DNA of 64,000 bases from Lachnospiraceae bacterium (GTDB taxonomy: Bacteria > Bacillota > Clostridia > Lachnospirales > Lachnospiraceae): NCBI GenBank assembly GCA_017540605.1, contig JAFYAS010000034.1:62001-126000 (forward strand), written 5' to 3'. A program made the position numbers and the translations under genes. Positions 33,720-41,921 of this stretch are shown piece by piece; positions within the stretch are counted from its first letter, which is position 1; the number at the start of each line of letters is the position of its first letter. Under the pieces are notes generated by a model. It was not told where the DNA came from, did not search any database, and saw only the letters and a list, made by a program, of their open reading frames with translations.

Positions 33720-36167
33720 ATGGAAATGATCAAGATATCCGTCAGAAATCTGGTGGAATTCATACTACGTGAAGGTGATATTGATAACAGAAGAGGAACC
33801 GGTTCTGCCGAGGATGCTATGCAGGAGGGAAGCAGGATGCATAGAAAGATCCAAAGCAGTCAGGGTTCCTCTTATCGTGCTGAGGTTTCTCTTTCGGATA
33901 TGATAAGCTTTGATGATTTTTGTCTGACTGTGGAAGGACGCGCCGATGGTATCATTACAGAAAAAGATCAGGTCATTGTAGATGAGATCAAATGTATGTA
34001 TAGGAATGTGTATGAGATGAAGGAGCCTATCGCCATTCATCTTGCCCAAGCAAAATGCTATGCCTATATCTATGCTAAACAAAATGAACTAAAGACCATT
34101 TCCGTACAGATGACCTATTGTAATCTTGAGACAGAATATATTAAGCGCTTCACAGAAGATTATTCCTTTGAAGAGCTTAACAAATGGTTTTTGGAGATTA
34201 TAGAAAAATACAGCCGGTTTGCAAAATGGGAGATAGATCATAAAAGGAATAGGGATATATCTATTGCACCCCTTACATTTCCCTTTGAATATCGTAAGGG
34301 ACAAAAGGAGATGACGGCTTCGGTATATCATTCCATCAATGAGAAGTTGAATCTTTTTGTTCAGGCTCCAACAGGTATCGGAAAGACTATGGCGGCTATC
34401 TTTCCATCGGTGAAGGCCATCGGTGAAGGAAAGGCTGAAAAGCTTTTTTATCTCACGGCAAAAACGGCCCTTTCACATGTGGCCATCGGAACCTTCAACA
34501 CTCTGATAAAAAAGGGGCTTGATATAGTTGCCATCTCCATCACGGCAAAGGAAAAATGTTGTCCCATGGAGGAGTGCGAATGTAATCCGGATGTCTGCCC
34601 TTATGCAAAGGGGCACTACGACAGAGTGAATGATGCCATGCTTGATATCATGGGACACGAGAAGATGATCACCTTAGAGTCTATTCTTTCATATTCCGAA
34701 AAGCATCAGGTCTGTCCCTTTGAATTCGAGCTTGATGTAAGTCTGTTTTCTGATGCATTGATCTGCGATTACAATTATGTATTTGATCCAACCGTCTGCC
34801 TTAAAAGGTATTTTGGAGAGGGCAGCAACGGGGAGTATATCTTCCTTGTGGATGAAGCACACAATCTTGTAGACAGAGCAAGAGGCATGTATTCGGCTCC
34901 TCTTTACAAAGAGGATTTTATGGAGGTAAAAAAAATCCTTTCCGATGATTTTGATGAGAGGTTTAGGGAAAAGGAAAAGCGTGATGCATATAAAAAATTA
35001 AAGAACATTGATGACGATACGATGATGACCCTTGAGATGAATGAGAGAAAACTTATCTCGGCTCTTAAGGAGAGCAATAAGCTTCTTTTGAATCTTAAAA
35101 GAAGGTGTGAGAGCTATCAAGTTGTTGACAGCTCTGCTGATATTGCTAGCGTTAATGATTTATATAATAAGCTTCTTACGGTGATGAGTGCATATTCAAG
35201 CTTTCTTGAGAAGGAGAAGGATGTCCCCGAAAGGGAAAAGGTTTTAAATCTGTATTTTGATCTTATGCATTTTGTAAATATGTATGAAGTAATGAACAGT
35301 AAAAGTGTTATTTACTATGAACAGCAGGATCAAAAATTCATGCTAAAGCTTTTTAATGTAGATCCTTCAGATCACCTGCTGGAAAGACTTGAAAAAGCAA
35401 GAGCAACTGTGTTTTTTTCTGCCACAATGTTACCTATCCATTATTATAAGGAGCTTCTTACGGGGAATACTGATACTCCTGCGATCTATCTTACATCGCC
35501 CTTTGATCCTAAAAAACGAAGGATACTTATCGGGCGCGATGTAAGCTCGCTCTATAAGAGACGTACCCATGAGGAGTTCAAAAAATATGCTGAATATATC
35601 AAAACTATATGTGAGGCAAGGAAGGGCAACTATATGGTATTCTTCCCCTCTTATCGTATGCTTGAGGATTGCCTTGAGGTTCTTTATGAGATCGGATTTC
35701 CCGAAGGGCTTAAGCCTATCATACAAACAGCGAATATGAGTGAGACGGAAAGAAAGGATTTTCTTTTGGCCTTTGAAAGGGAGGATGATCTGATTGCCTT
35801 TTGCATATTAGGTGGCATATTCTCCGAGGGCATCGATCTTGTGGGAGAAAGACTTATAGGAGCCCTGATAGTAGGTACGGGAATCCCTATGGTATGTAAT
35901 GAAAATGAGATACTAAAGAATCATTTTGATGATATGAACGGTAATGGTTTTGATTATGCCTACAGATTTCCCGGGATGAACAAGGTAGAGCAGGCAGCAG
36001 GAAGAGTTATAAGAACCGAGGAGGATATGGGAGTGATCTGTCTTTTGGATGAAAGATTTGTTTATGGAGAAACCATAAAGCTTTTTCCTGCAGAGTGGTC
36101 TGATTATGCGGTGGTTGACAGGAATAATATTAAAAATACTGTGCAGGATTTTTGGGGTGAAAAGTAG
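33720..36167 (+). CDS. RecB-like nuclease domain fused to XPD/DinG-type Fe-S helicase
   Basis: 815-residue DNA repair-type enzyme. The N-terminal 180 residues hold a PD-(D/E)xK nuclease signature: D76 in GRADGII, E89-I90-K91 in VDEIK and a following QAKCYAYIY helix, as in RecB/Cas4 nucleases. From about 195 a superfamily 2 helicase starts (Q-rich box, Walker A APTGIGKT at 216-223). An Fe-S cysteine patch is C280, C281, C286, C288 and C293; the DEAH box is at 378-381; the C-terminal helicase blocks are FFSATMLP, VFFPSYRML, GIFSEGIDL and QAAGRVIRT. Four of these Cys would hold a 4Fe-4S cluster as in XPD and DinG. ATG 33720 or 33726 possible. Confidence 0.88.
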   Translation: MEMIKISVRNLVEFILREGDIDNRRGTGSAEDAMQEGSRMHRKIQSSQGSSYRAEVSLSDMISFDDFCLTVEGRADGIITEKDQVIVDEIKCMYRNVYEMKEPIAIHLAQAKCYAYIYAKQNELKTISVQMTYCNLETEYIKRFTEDYSFEELNKWFLEIIEKYSRFAKWEIDHKRNRDISIAPLTFPFEYRKGQKEMTASVYHSINEKLNLFVQAPTGIGKTMAAIFPSVKAIGEGKAEKLFYLTAKTALSHVAIGTFNTLIKKGLDIVAISITAKEKCCPMEECECNPDVCPYAKGHYDRVNDAMLDIMGHEKMITLESILSYSEKHQVCPFEFELDVSLFSDALICDYNYVFDPTVCLKRYFGEGSNGEYIFLVDEAHNLVDRARGMYSAPLYKEDFMEVKKILSDDFDERFREKEKRDAYKKLKNIDDDTMMTLEMNERKLISALKESNKLLLNLKRRCESYQVVDSSADIASVNDLYNKLLTVMSAYSSFLEKEKDVPEREKVLNLYFDLMHFVNMYEVMNSKSVIYYEQQDQKFMLKLFNVDPSDHLLERLEKARATVFFSATMLPIHYYKELLTGNTDTPAIYLTSPFDPKKRRILIGRDVSSLYKRRTHEEFKKYAEYIKTICEARKGNYMVFFPSYRMLEDCLEVLYEIGFPEGLKPIIQTANMSETERKDFLLAFEREDDLIAFCILGGIFSEGIDLVGERLIGALIVGTGIPMVCNENEILKNHFDDMNGNGFDYAYRFPGMNKVEQAAGRVIRTEEDMGVICLLDERFVYGETIKLFPAEWSDYAVVDRNNIKNTVQDFWGEK

Positions 36168-36190
36168 TTGTGGAGTTTTTTTGTTCATTG

Positions 36191-36199
36191 TGATAAAAT
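36191..36199 (+). promoter_or_regulatory. Possible extended -10 promoter before murF
   Basis: TGATAAAAT (36191-36199) forms an extended -10 box but no good -35 box is seen at normal spacing. About 90 bases of leader follow, containing GGTTATCAACCTGGTAACATTTT with short repeats, and then TAAGGAG. Confidence 0.35.
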
Positions 36200-36289
36200 A
36201 TACTGTGTGTTGATTATTGCGATGTAGCAACCGGGGTAACTTTAGAACGGTTATCAACCTGGTAACATTTTAAGGAGTATTTGCTTATT

Positions 36290-37657
36290 ATGGAAAATAT
36301 GACAGTCAATGATATTGTAAAAGCCACGGGAGGAAGTCTTCTTGTCGGAGCTTTGGATGTACCTGTCTGTGATTTTTGTATTGATTCGAGAGATGTAAAG
36401 GAAGGGGATCTTTTTGTTCCCATTATAGGAGAAAAGGTGGATGGACATAAGTTCATTCCGGATATCATAAATACGGCGGCAGCTACACTTGCATCCGAGG
36501 ATATTGATCTAAATGGTATTGACAAGCCTGTTATAAGAGTTGAAGATTCCGTAAAAGCGATGCAGGATATCGCTCACTATATAAGAAACAGGATATCACC
36601 TGTGGTGGTGGGAGTTACCGGAAGTGTCGGAAAGACAACCACCAGAGAGATGATAGCGGCAGCTCTTTCTACCGGAAAAAAGACATATCAGACCCAGAGG
36701 AATTTCAATTCACAGATCGGTCTTCCAATCGCTATAAGTCGTATAGGCTCTGATTGTGAGGCTGCTGTTTTAGAGATGGGTATGAGTGAGAAGGGACAGA
36801 TTGAGATCCTTTCTGATCTTGCGAAGCCTCATATGGCGGTAGTGACGACCATAGGTGTAGCTCATATAGAGTTTCTTGGTTCACAGGAGAATATTAGAAC
36901 CGAAAAGCTTTCTATCATTTCTCATATGGATAAGGATGGGATTCTTTTCCTAAACGGTGATGATCCTATGCTTTCTGAGATGAAGGACAAGATGCCATGT
37001 AAGACCATATTTTACGGTACCTCTGATTGGTGCGATTTCTATGCCAAGGATATAGAGTTCGGAAGAAGTAAGACAAGCTTTACGGTAGTGCATGGTGATG
37101 AAGAGACTACCGTTACCTTGAACTCATTGGGTAAGCATAACGTTGCCAACTGCGTTGCCGCTATGGCAGTTGCTTATGAGAACGGTATTCCTATGGAGAT
37201 ATCAAGGGATGCCTTCCCTGATTTTGAAGGACAGCGTTTAAAGATCATAGAGAGGGAAGGAAAGTTTACCATCATCGACGATACCTACAACGCCAGTACA
37301 ACCTCTATGAAGGCCAGTATAGATGTGCTTTCGGATCGTCCCTGCTATGGTAAAAGATATGCAGTCCTCGGTGATATGTTCGAGCTTGGCCCTGATGAGG
37401 TGAAGTACCATCTTGAGGTTGGAGCTTATGCTGCAAAGAGAAACATCAATGAGGTCATCTGTGTAGGAGAGCTTGCAAAGAATTATAAAAAGGCTATTGA
37501 TGAAGCGGATACGAAGGTTAAGGCTTATTCATTTATGGATAAGGAGGAGGCAGCTTTTTATCTTGTTTCGTTGATGAAACCCGAGGATGTGGTGCTTGTA
37601 AAAGCATCCAATGGAATGAAACTTAGCTCGGTAGTGGACATCTTAAAATCGAGCTGA
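36290..37657 (+). CDS. murF: UDP-N-acetylmuramoyl-tripeptide--D-alanyl-D-alanine ligase
   Basis: Last cytoplasmic peptide ligase of peptidoglycan precursor synthesis, adding D-Ala-D-Ala with ATP. 455 residues. The N-terminal substrate domain has [25 protein letters not shown] (split over residues 25-50). The central ATPase has [15 protein letters not shown] near 110 and NFNSQIGLP near 142. The C-terminal domain has [17 protein letters not shown] near 325 and [10 protein letters not shown] near 360. ATG 36290 sits 12 bases after TAAGGAG; TTG 36281 is only 3 bases after it and is rejected. The gene stands alone rather than in a division/cell wall cluster. Confidence 0.96.
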   Translation: MENMTVNDIVKATGGSLLVGALDVPVCDFCIDSRDVKEGDLFVPIIGEKVDGHKFIPDIINTAAATLASEDIDLNGIDKPVIRVEDSVKAMQDIAHYIRNRISPVVVGVTGSVGKTTTREMIAAALSTGKKTYQTQRNFNSQIGLPIAISRIGSDCEAAVLEMGMSEKGQIEILSDLAKPHMAVVTTIGVAHIEFLGSQENIRTEKLSIISHMDKDGILFLNGDDPMLSEMKDKMPCKTIFYGTSDWCDFYAKDIEFGRSKTSFTVVHGDEETTVTLNSLGKHNVANCVAAMAVAYENGIPMEISRDAFPDFEGQRLKIIEREGKFTIIDDTYNASTTSMKASIDVLSDRPCYGKRYAVLGDMFELGPDEVKYHLEVGAYAAKRNINEVICVGELAKNYKKAIDEADTKVKAYSFMDKEEAAFYLVSLMKPEDVVLVKASNGMKLSSVVDILKSS

Positions 37658-37680
37658 AGATAAAAAAGGAGGAAGTATTT

Positions 37681-38223
37681 ATGGCAAAGTTTGTATGTAG
37701 TGTATGCGGTTATGTGTATGAGGGTGATGAGGCTCCGGCAGAGTGTCCTGTATGTCATGCGCCCGCAGAGAAGTTCAACAAACAGGAAGGGGATATGACC
37801 TGGGCGGCTGAACATGTAGTGGGAGTTGCAAAGGGTGTGAGCGAGGATATCATTGAGGATCTTCGTTCGAACTTCACAGGGGAGTGTTCTGAGGTTGGTA
37901 TGTATCTTGCAATGGCAAGAGTTGCATTCCGCGAGGGCTATCCCGAGGTGGGAATGTATTTCGAAAAAGCCGCCTATGAAGAGGCAGAGCATGCAGCAAA
38001 GTTCGCAGAGCTTTTGGGTGAGGTTCTTACTGATTCCACCAAGAAAAATCTTGAGATGAGAGTTGACGCAGAGAACGGTGCAACAGCCGGAAAGACTGAT
38101 CTTGCAAAGAGAGCTAAGGCAGCAAATCTTGATGCGATCCATGATACAGTTCATGAGATGGCAAGAGATGAGGCAAGACACGGAAAGGCATTCAAGGGAC
38201 TCCTTGACAGATATTTCGGATAA
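37681..38223 (+). CDS. Reverse rubrerythrin (rubredoxin domain first)
   Basis: Peroxide- and oxygen-reducing iron protein of 180 residues. Unlike ordinary rubrerythrin, the rubredoxin-like Fe(Cys)4 site comes first ([20 protein letters not shown], residues 5-24). A four-helix ferritin-like diiron domain follows: E-rich helices with [36 protein letters not shown] and [17 protein letters not shown] supply the Glu/His ligands. This domain order is typical of clostridial revRbr, which uses NADH through a rubredoxin reductase. AAAAAAGGAGGAAG precedes the ATG. The separate rubredoxin gene 21 bases downstream is its likely electron donor. Confidence 0.95.
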   Translation: MAKFVCSVCGYVYEGDEAPAECPVCHAPAEKFNKQEGDMTWAAEHVVGVAKGVSEDIIEDLRSNFTGECSEVGMYLAMARVAFREGYPEVGMYFEKAAYEEAEHAAKFAELLGEVLTDSTKKNLEMRVDAENGATAGKTDLAKRAKAANLDAIHDTVHEMARDEARHGKAFKGLLDRYFG

Positions 38224-38244
38224 AAGTATTGGGAGGTAAGATTT

Positions 38245-38418
38245 ATGGATAAGTATTTTTGTAATGCATGTGGCTATGAGTATGATCCCGAGAAGGGTGA
38301 TCCTGAGCATGGAATAGCACCCGGAACTGCATTTGAGGATCTTCCGGATGATTGGGTTTGTCCTCTTTGCGGAGTATCAAAGGATATGATGATGAAGAGA
38401 AATCCGAATCATCAGTAA
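38245..38418 (+). CDS. Rubredoxin
   Basis: 57-residue electron carrier. Two CxxC pairs, [15 protein letters not shown] (C6, C9) and WVCPLCG (C39, C42), bind one iron. The aromatic residues Y11, Y13 and W37 and the [10 protein letters not shown] ending are standard for rubredoxins. GGGAGG lies 8 bases before the ATG. It shares a transcript with reverse rubrerythrin, together forming an anaerobe's oxygen/peroxide defence pair. A strong terminator follows the stop after three bases. Confidence 0.96.
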   Translation: MDKYFCNACGYEYDPEKGDPEHGIAPGTAFEDLPDDWVCPLCGVSKDMMMKRNPNHQ

Positions 38419-38421
38419 AAT

Positions 38422-38463
38422 AAAAAATGATCGTAGCTTTTAATAGTTACGATCATTTTTTTA
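38422..38463 (+). terminator. Terminator after rubredoxin, bidirectional form
   Basis: AAAAAATGATCGTA (38422-38435) pairs with TACGATCATTTTTT (38448-38461), giving 14 continuous pairs with a 12-base loop, with A-runs and T-runs on both sides. Confidence 0.92.
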
Positions 38464-38499
38464 CTTAATAGTAAACTTTGTTTCCTATTAAATAAAAAA

Positions 38500-38590
38500 C
38501 GCTCCGCGAGGATGCGCACTCGCGAGTTTGGAAATTATTCCTTTGAGTAATCGTGCTCGGCGCGAGAGTTTCGCAAGCGAAACTCTTTTG
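38500..38590. repeat. GC-rich palindromic intergenic element
   Basis: A stretch of high GC in an AT-rich spacer. It contains CTCCGCGAG (38502-38510) facing CTCGCGAG (38519-38526, itself a palindrome), and a perfect 10-base hairpin AGAGTTTCGC (38565-38574) with GCGAAACTCT (38577-38586) followed by TTTT. The composition and density of palindromes resemble REP/BIME-type dispersed elements, but no second copy is in this window, so the repeat nature is not shown. Confidence 0.45.
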
Positions 38591-38661
38591 TGCAAATTGT
38601 CACCTATCTTTTTGTAATAAGTAAAGTTGTTGTTCATTAAAGAGAAAAATAAACAGAAGTA

Positions 38662-38690
38662 TTGCATTTATTACGAAAATGTTATATTAT
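38662..38690 (+). promoter_or_regulatory. Putative sigma-A promoter of the histone-like gene
   Basis: TTGCAT (38662-38667) and TATTAT (38685-38690) have the ideal 17-base spacing. A leader of about 100 bases follows, containing ATGATATGTC-TTTCGA-GACATTGTCAT (about 38729-38753), which can fold into an imperfect hairpin that may affect stability or translation. Confidence 0.55.
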
Positions 38691-38798
38691 CACCTTTGTA
38701 AAAAATCTAGAAGGAAGTTGAACAAGCTATGATATGTCTTTCGACATTGTCATATAACTTGATTCACAAAAACATTAGTTGAAAAGGAGATAGGGAAA

Positions 38799-39296
38799 AT
38801 GGCAACTAAGAAGACAGATAGTTCAGCAATCGATGCAGCAATGAAGAAGGTTGAGGCTAAGAAGGCAGACGAGGCTAAGAAGGCTGCTGAGACAAAGGTA
38901 GCAGCTCCTGCAAAGAAGGAAGCAGCTAAGGCTCCTGCAAAGAAGGAAGCAGCTAAGGCTCCTGCAAAGAAGGAAGCAGCTAAGGCTCCTGCAAAGAAGG
39001 AAGCAGCTCCCAAGAAGGAAGAGGCTAAGAAGGCAGCTCCCGCAAAGAAGGCAGCAGCTCCCAAGAAAGAGGCAGCTAAGGCTCCTGCAAAGAAGGCAGC
39101 ACCTGCAAAGAAGTCTACCGGTGTTTTTGTAAAGCTTGAGACAAGCAAAGGTGATATTTCAATTGATGATATCGTAGCTAAGATTCAGGAGCAGACCGGT
39201 AAGAAGGCTGTTAAGGAAGTTTATGTTCAGCCTGAGAACAACGTAGTATTCTACGTAGCTGATGGTGCTGACGGAAGCGTAGCACTCTTCGATTAA
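38799..39296 (+). CDS. Histone H1-like Lys/Ala/Pro-rich protein with C-terminal DUF6465-like domain
   Basis: 165-residue, very basic protein. Residues about 35-105 are repeats of APAKKEAAK type, resembling the DNA-binding tail of eukaryotic histone H1 and bacterial nucleoid proteins. Residues about 107-165 are a compact alpha/beta domain (FVKLETSKGDISIDDIVAKI, VKEVYVQPENNVVFYVADG) that matches, from memory, the DUF6465 family of Clostridia. Probable role is DNA or RNA compaction; not proven. Codon use within repeats is nearly identical, giving tandem 27-base repeats. AAAAGGAGAT precedes the ATG at 8 bases. Own promoter and terminator: a single-gene unit. Confidence 0.8.
   Translation: MATKKTDSSAIDAAMKKVEAKKADEAKKAAETKVAAPAKKEAAKAPAKKEAAKAPAKKEAAKAPAKKEAAPKKEEAKKAAPAKKAAAPKKEAAKAPAKKAAPAKKSTGVFVKLETSKGDISIDDIVAKIQEQTGKKAVKEVYVQPENNVVFYVADGADGSVALFD
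38904..39011 (+). repeat. 27-base in-frame tandem repeats in the histone-like gene
   Basis: Three identical 27-base units begin at 38904, 38931 and 38958, each coding for APAKKEAAK, with a fourth unit at 38985 that changes at its end. The nucleotide identity means recent expansion, and slippage could change copy number between strains. Confidence 0.9.
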
Positions 39297-39339
39297 TCTT
39301 TATAGTATATAATAAAAATATCGAGACCGAACATAAGGA

Positions 39340-39366
39340 AGACCCTCGCATTTGCGAGGGTTTTCT
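39340..39366 (+). terminator. Terminator after the histone-like gene
   Basis: ACCCTCGCA (39342-39350) pairs perfectly with TGCGAGGGT (39353-39361), followed by TTTTCTTG. The central TT plus the opening of one pair makes the loop. Confidence 0.88.
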
Positions 39367-39438
39367 TGTTGTTTTTATGTTGCGTATTTCTCATTATTAT
39401 GATACATTTTTTGTAACTGAATTTTAGGAGAGATCAAT

Positions 39439-40557
39439 ATGGGTTGGAATGCCAACGGTTCAAGCTTTACAGAAACTGAGCTTGACAGAATTTCAAAAAT
39501 GTATTATGACTGCGCAGATGAAAAGAAGAAGATTGAGCTTGCTCTTTCCGAAGCTGAGTTTCATTATAAGCATCTTAAAAGGAATATGTCGAATTCATCG
39601 ATTAAGCTTTTTACCTGGACCTTCGCGATAATTCCCCTTACCCTTATATTGATCGCATATATAGTTGATGTTATTGCGATATTGAAGGAAGGGGCTTCGG
39701 GACAGTGGGACGGTTTTGTACTTCTTCCGGATTTTTTGTGTATAGCCTTTGTAGGTCCTTTTTCTATCAAATTATGGAAACAATATCTGTCGACTGCCAA
39801 TCGTTTTGTGGGAGTGGATGAAAAGCTTCTTGGGCATGAACGTTATCGTAAAAACTATGATGATGATGAGAAAGAGACTGAGGACACTCTTGCCATGCTA
39901 AAGATGAGTATGGAGAGGATTAATGCTGAGATAGAAGAATTAGAACGACTTAAAAATGATGAGCTCGAGAAGCTTAGAGAGAGCAAGCTTAAGAAGAAAG
40001 AGGAAGAGATTGAAGTCTCTGATGACGATAAGGAACAGAAGGGCTTTAGAGTCAGGCCTGTTATCTTTGATGAATCTGAAAGGAAAGAGCTTTTAAAGAG
40101 CTATGACTATGATATCGAAAGACTTACAGGTGAACTGAATGAGCTTGAGAGACAGTATTATGATTCTTATAACCTAGCTGATAAGATCGATGCCGAAGGA
40201 GAGCAGGCTATAAGGAATCTGATATTGATGATAGCTATCTATATCATGCTTTCTGTATTTGCCGGAATAGTCATGAGTAATGTTGGCTCAATGGGGATTC
40301 TTATTTCCAATATTGTTATGGTCAGTGTATTTTTCTTCATTCTCTACCGTTTTGTCAAGGATTATTCGCCGAAGATCAGACTCTATACTGTAGAGCACAA
40401 CAGAGACCTGATAAGAACCTATGCTGACAACAGAGGTCTCTATCCTACCGAAAAGATAAGAAGTGAATTGAGTGAAAGGATAGGTGCTTGTCAGAGAGAA
40501 CTGACTGCGGCAAATTACAATAAGATGCTGGTAAAGGAAGGGATTAAAAACAATTAA
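39439..40557 (+). CDS. Coiled-coil membrane protein of unknown function
   Basis: 372 residues that I do not recognise. Two membrane pairs are visible: FTWTFAIIPLTLILIAYIVDVIAIL with a following FLCIAFVGPFSIKLW (about 55-115), and NLILMIAIYIMLSVFAGIVM with ISNIVMVSVFFFILYRFV (about 255-310). Between and around them are charged coiled-coil stretches (EAEFHYKHLKRN; MERINAEIEELERLKNDELEKL; ERLTGELNELERQYY, spelling approximate). Both ends would be cytoplasmic. TTAGGAGAGATC precedes the ATG. The expansin gene begins 11 bases after the stop, so they are likely co-transcribed; a part in surface display or secretion of the expansin is only a guess. Confidence 0.75.
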   Translation: MGWNANGSSFTETELDRISKMYYDCADEKKKIELALSEAEFHYKHLKRNMSNSSIKLFTWTFAIIPLTLILIAYIVDVIAILKEGASGQWDGFVLLPDFLCIAFVGPFSIKLWKQYLSTANRFVGVDEKLLGHERYRKNYDDDEKETEDTLAMLKMSMERINAEIEELERLKNDELEKLRESKLKKKEEEIEVSDDDKEQKGFRVRPVIFDESERKELLKSYDYDIERLTGELNELERQYYDSYNLADKIDAEGEQAIRNLILMIAIYIMLSVFAGIVMSNVGSMGILISNIVMVSVFFFILYRFVKDYSPKIRLYTVEHNRDLIRTYADNRGLYPTEKIRSELSERIGACQRELTAANYNKMLVKEGIKNN

Positions 40558-40568
40558 GGAGTTATCAT

Positions 40569-41591
40569 ATGAAGATAAAAAGTATACTCATAGCAATGCT
40601 TATGGGTTTGTCAATTTTTTCCTCGGGGTTGTTTTTCATGGATGGAAACTGCGCTGATAAAAAGGTGAAGCTTTCAAAAACAAAAATAACTATGACGGTT
40701 GGAAAGACCCAAACCATAAAGCTTAAAAATGCAAAGAAAAAGAATGTTAAGTGGTCATCCTCGAATAAGAAGATTGCAACTGTTACCAAGGCTGGAAAGA
40801 TAAAGGCAAAGAAAAAGGGTAGTGTAAAGATCACTGCAAAATATGATGGAAAGAAATATGTATGTAAGGTTACGGTGAAGGCTAAAAAAACATCTCAAAA
40901 TAATACCGAAGCCCCAACAGAGGCAACCACTGAGGCCACCACAGAGGCGACTACAGAAAAGACCTTTGATCCTACAGAATATGCCTTAGACAAGGTTCAT
41001 GAGGGTGAGGCGACCTATTACAACAAGGATGGCATGGGCTGTGCCGATATTGATTTTATGGAGGCAACCTACTATACCTGCGCTTTAAATAAAGAGGATT
41101 ATCTTAATAATATGGCGGGCGCATACCTTGAGGTAACTGACAAGGACGGTGACAAGATAAATGTTGTTGTGACGGATCAGCTTCCTGAGGGGAAGAAGGG
41201 AGATATAGACCTTACCGCCAAATCCTTTGCTGCGATCGAGCCTTTAGGAACCGGAAGAATGAAGGTCACCTGGAGGATCATTCCTCTTCCCACAACAGAG
41301 AATATCAGCTATAAGTTTAAGGATGGGAGCACCAGATGGTGGGCTCAGATTCAGGTGAGAAATCATAGATATCCTGTTGCTAAGTTTGAGTTTTTGGATG
41401 CTAAGACCGGCGAGTTTATCGAGTTAAAGAGAACCTATTATAATTATTATACAGCGGCAAACGGTATCATGGGAGCAGGCCCCTATACCTTTCGTGTCAC
41501 CGATATTTACGGACATGTGGTGATCGATGAGAATATACCTCTTAAGGAGGATGGATCTGAGGTAAAGGGAAGTTCCAATTTTCCATATTAA
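40569..41591 (+). CDS. Secreted bacterial expansin with N-terminal BIG2-like domain
   Basis: Exported protein of 340 residues that should loosen cellulose-containing plant cell wall without hydrolysis. A signal peptide (1 to about 29) precedes a BIG2-like Ig domain (about 33-105: KITMTVGKTQTIKLKNAKKK, VKWSSSNKKIATV). A Thr/Glu/Ala linker follows, then the two expansin domains. Domain 1 (about 137-245) has the double-psi barrel with VTDQLPEGKKGDIDLTAKSF; D203 and D214 have the same 11-residue spacing as the two conserved Asp of Bacillus EXLX1 (D71, D82). Domain 2 (about 250-340, CBM63) has RWWAQIQVRNHRYPV with the W257-W258 cellulose-binding pair and a later YYNYYT aromatic patch. Own terminator follows. 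Confidence 0.92.
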   Translation: MKIKSILIAMLMGLSIFSSGLFFMDGNCADKKVKLSKTKITMTVGKTQTIKLKNAKKKNVKWSSSNKKIATVTKAGKIKAKKKGSVKITAKYDGKKYVCKVTVKAKKTSQNNTEAPTEATTEATTEATTEKTFDPTEYALDKVHEGEATYYNKDGMGCADIDFMEATYYTCALNKEDYLNNMAGAYLEVTDKDGDKINVVVTDQLPEGKKGDIDLTAKSFAAIEPLGTGRMKVTWRIIPLPTTENISYKFKDGSTRWWAQIQVRNHRYPVAKFEFLDAKTGEFIELKRTYYNYYTAANGIMGAGPYTFRVTDIYGHVVIDENIPLKEDGSEVKGSSNFPY

Positions 41592-41599
41592 TAACGATC

Positions 41600-41625
41600 A
41601 AAGACGGGCTGTTTCCGTCTTTTTT
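41600..41625 (+). terminator. Terminator after the expansin gene
   Basis: AAAGACGG (41600-41607) pairs with CCGTCTTT (41615-41622) around GCTGTTT and is followed by a T-run. Confidence 0.85.
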
Positions 41626-41627
41626 CA

Positions 41628-41656
41628 ATGACAGAAAAATCAATTCGTGTTATAAT
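41628..41656 (+). promoter_or_regulatory. Strong putative promoter of the MoxR operon
   Basis: ATGACA (41628-41633) and consensus TATAAT (41651-41656) have a 17-base spacer, with an extended TG at 41648-41649. It starts only three bases after the expansin terminator. Transcription would begin near 41663. Confidence 0.75.
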
Positions 41657-41693
41657 CAGTATATCTATTGTGATGCGAAACGGAGGTAGAAAA

Positions 41694-41900
41694 ATGGATG
41701 AGAATACAATGATCAACGATCTTATAGCACAGCTTGATTCGGGTGTTGCAAGCGGTACCGGACACATCAATGTAAATGTGAAGGAAGGGGCTGCTGATAA
41801 AGAGGTACAGACTCAGGGAAGTCCCGATTGTTCGGTTAACATATTTGCCTGTGCAATTCCAACACTTGATGACGGTTCGGACGATCTCCCTATTGATTAA
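41694..41900 (+). CDS. Small acidic protein with [DE]L[IV]x2Lx6GTG motif (copy B)
   Basis: 68 residues; ATG 41694 follows CGGAGGTAG. The start MDENTMINDLIAQLDSGVAS leads into GTGHINVNVKEG and then an acidic tail with two Cys (CSVNIFACAIP) and LDDGSDDLPID. D9-L10-I11...L14...G21-T22-G23 matches, with the same spacing, the small proteins at 23133 and 53628; with the latter nine of 19 positions agree (L, I, L, D, A, G, T, G, V). It is the first gene of the MoxR-DUF58-transglutaminase operon, 21 bases before moxR. No function is known to me. Confidence 0.8.
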   Translation: MDENTMINDLIAQLDSGVASGTGHINVNVKEGAADKEVQTQGSPDCSVNIFACAIPTLDDGSDDLPID

Positions 41901-41921
41901 GATTTTTAAAAGGAACAGATA

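Noticed and set aside
37558..38310. 250-codon minus-strand frame over the murF end and rubrerythrin
   Set aside because: Antisense to clear genes; Cys- and Leu-rich because it mirrors rubrerythrin codons.
38904..39011. CRISPR-like repeats
   Set aside because: The 27-base units are directly adjacent without spacers and are in frame with a Lys/Ala-rich protein.
38750..39148. 132-codon minus-strand Ala/Phe-rich frame
   Set aside because: It is the antisense image of the Lys/Ala repeats of the histone-like gene.
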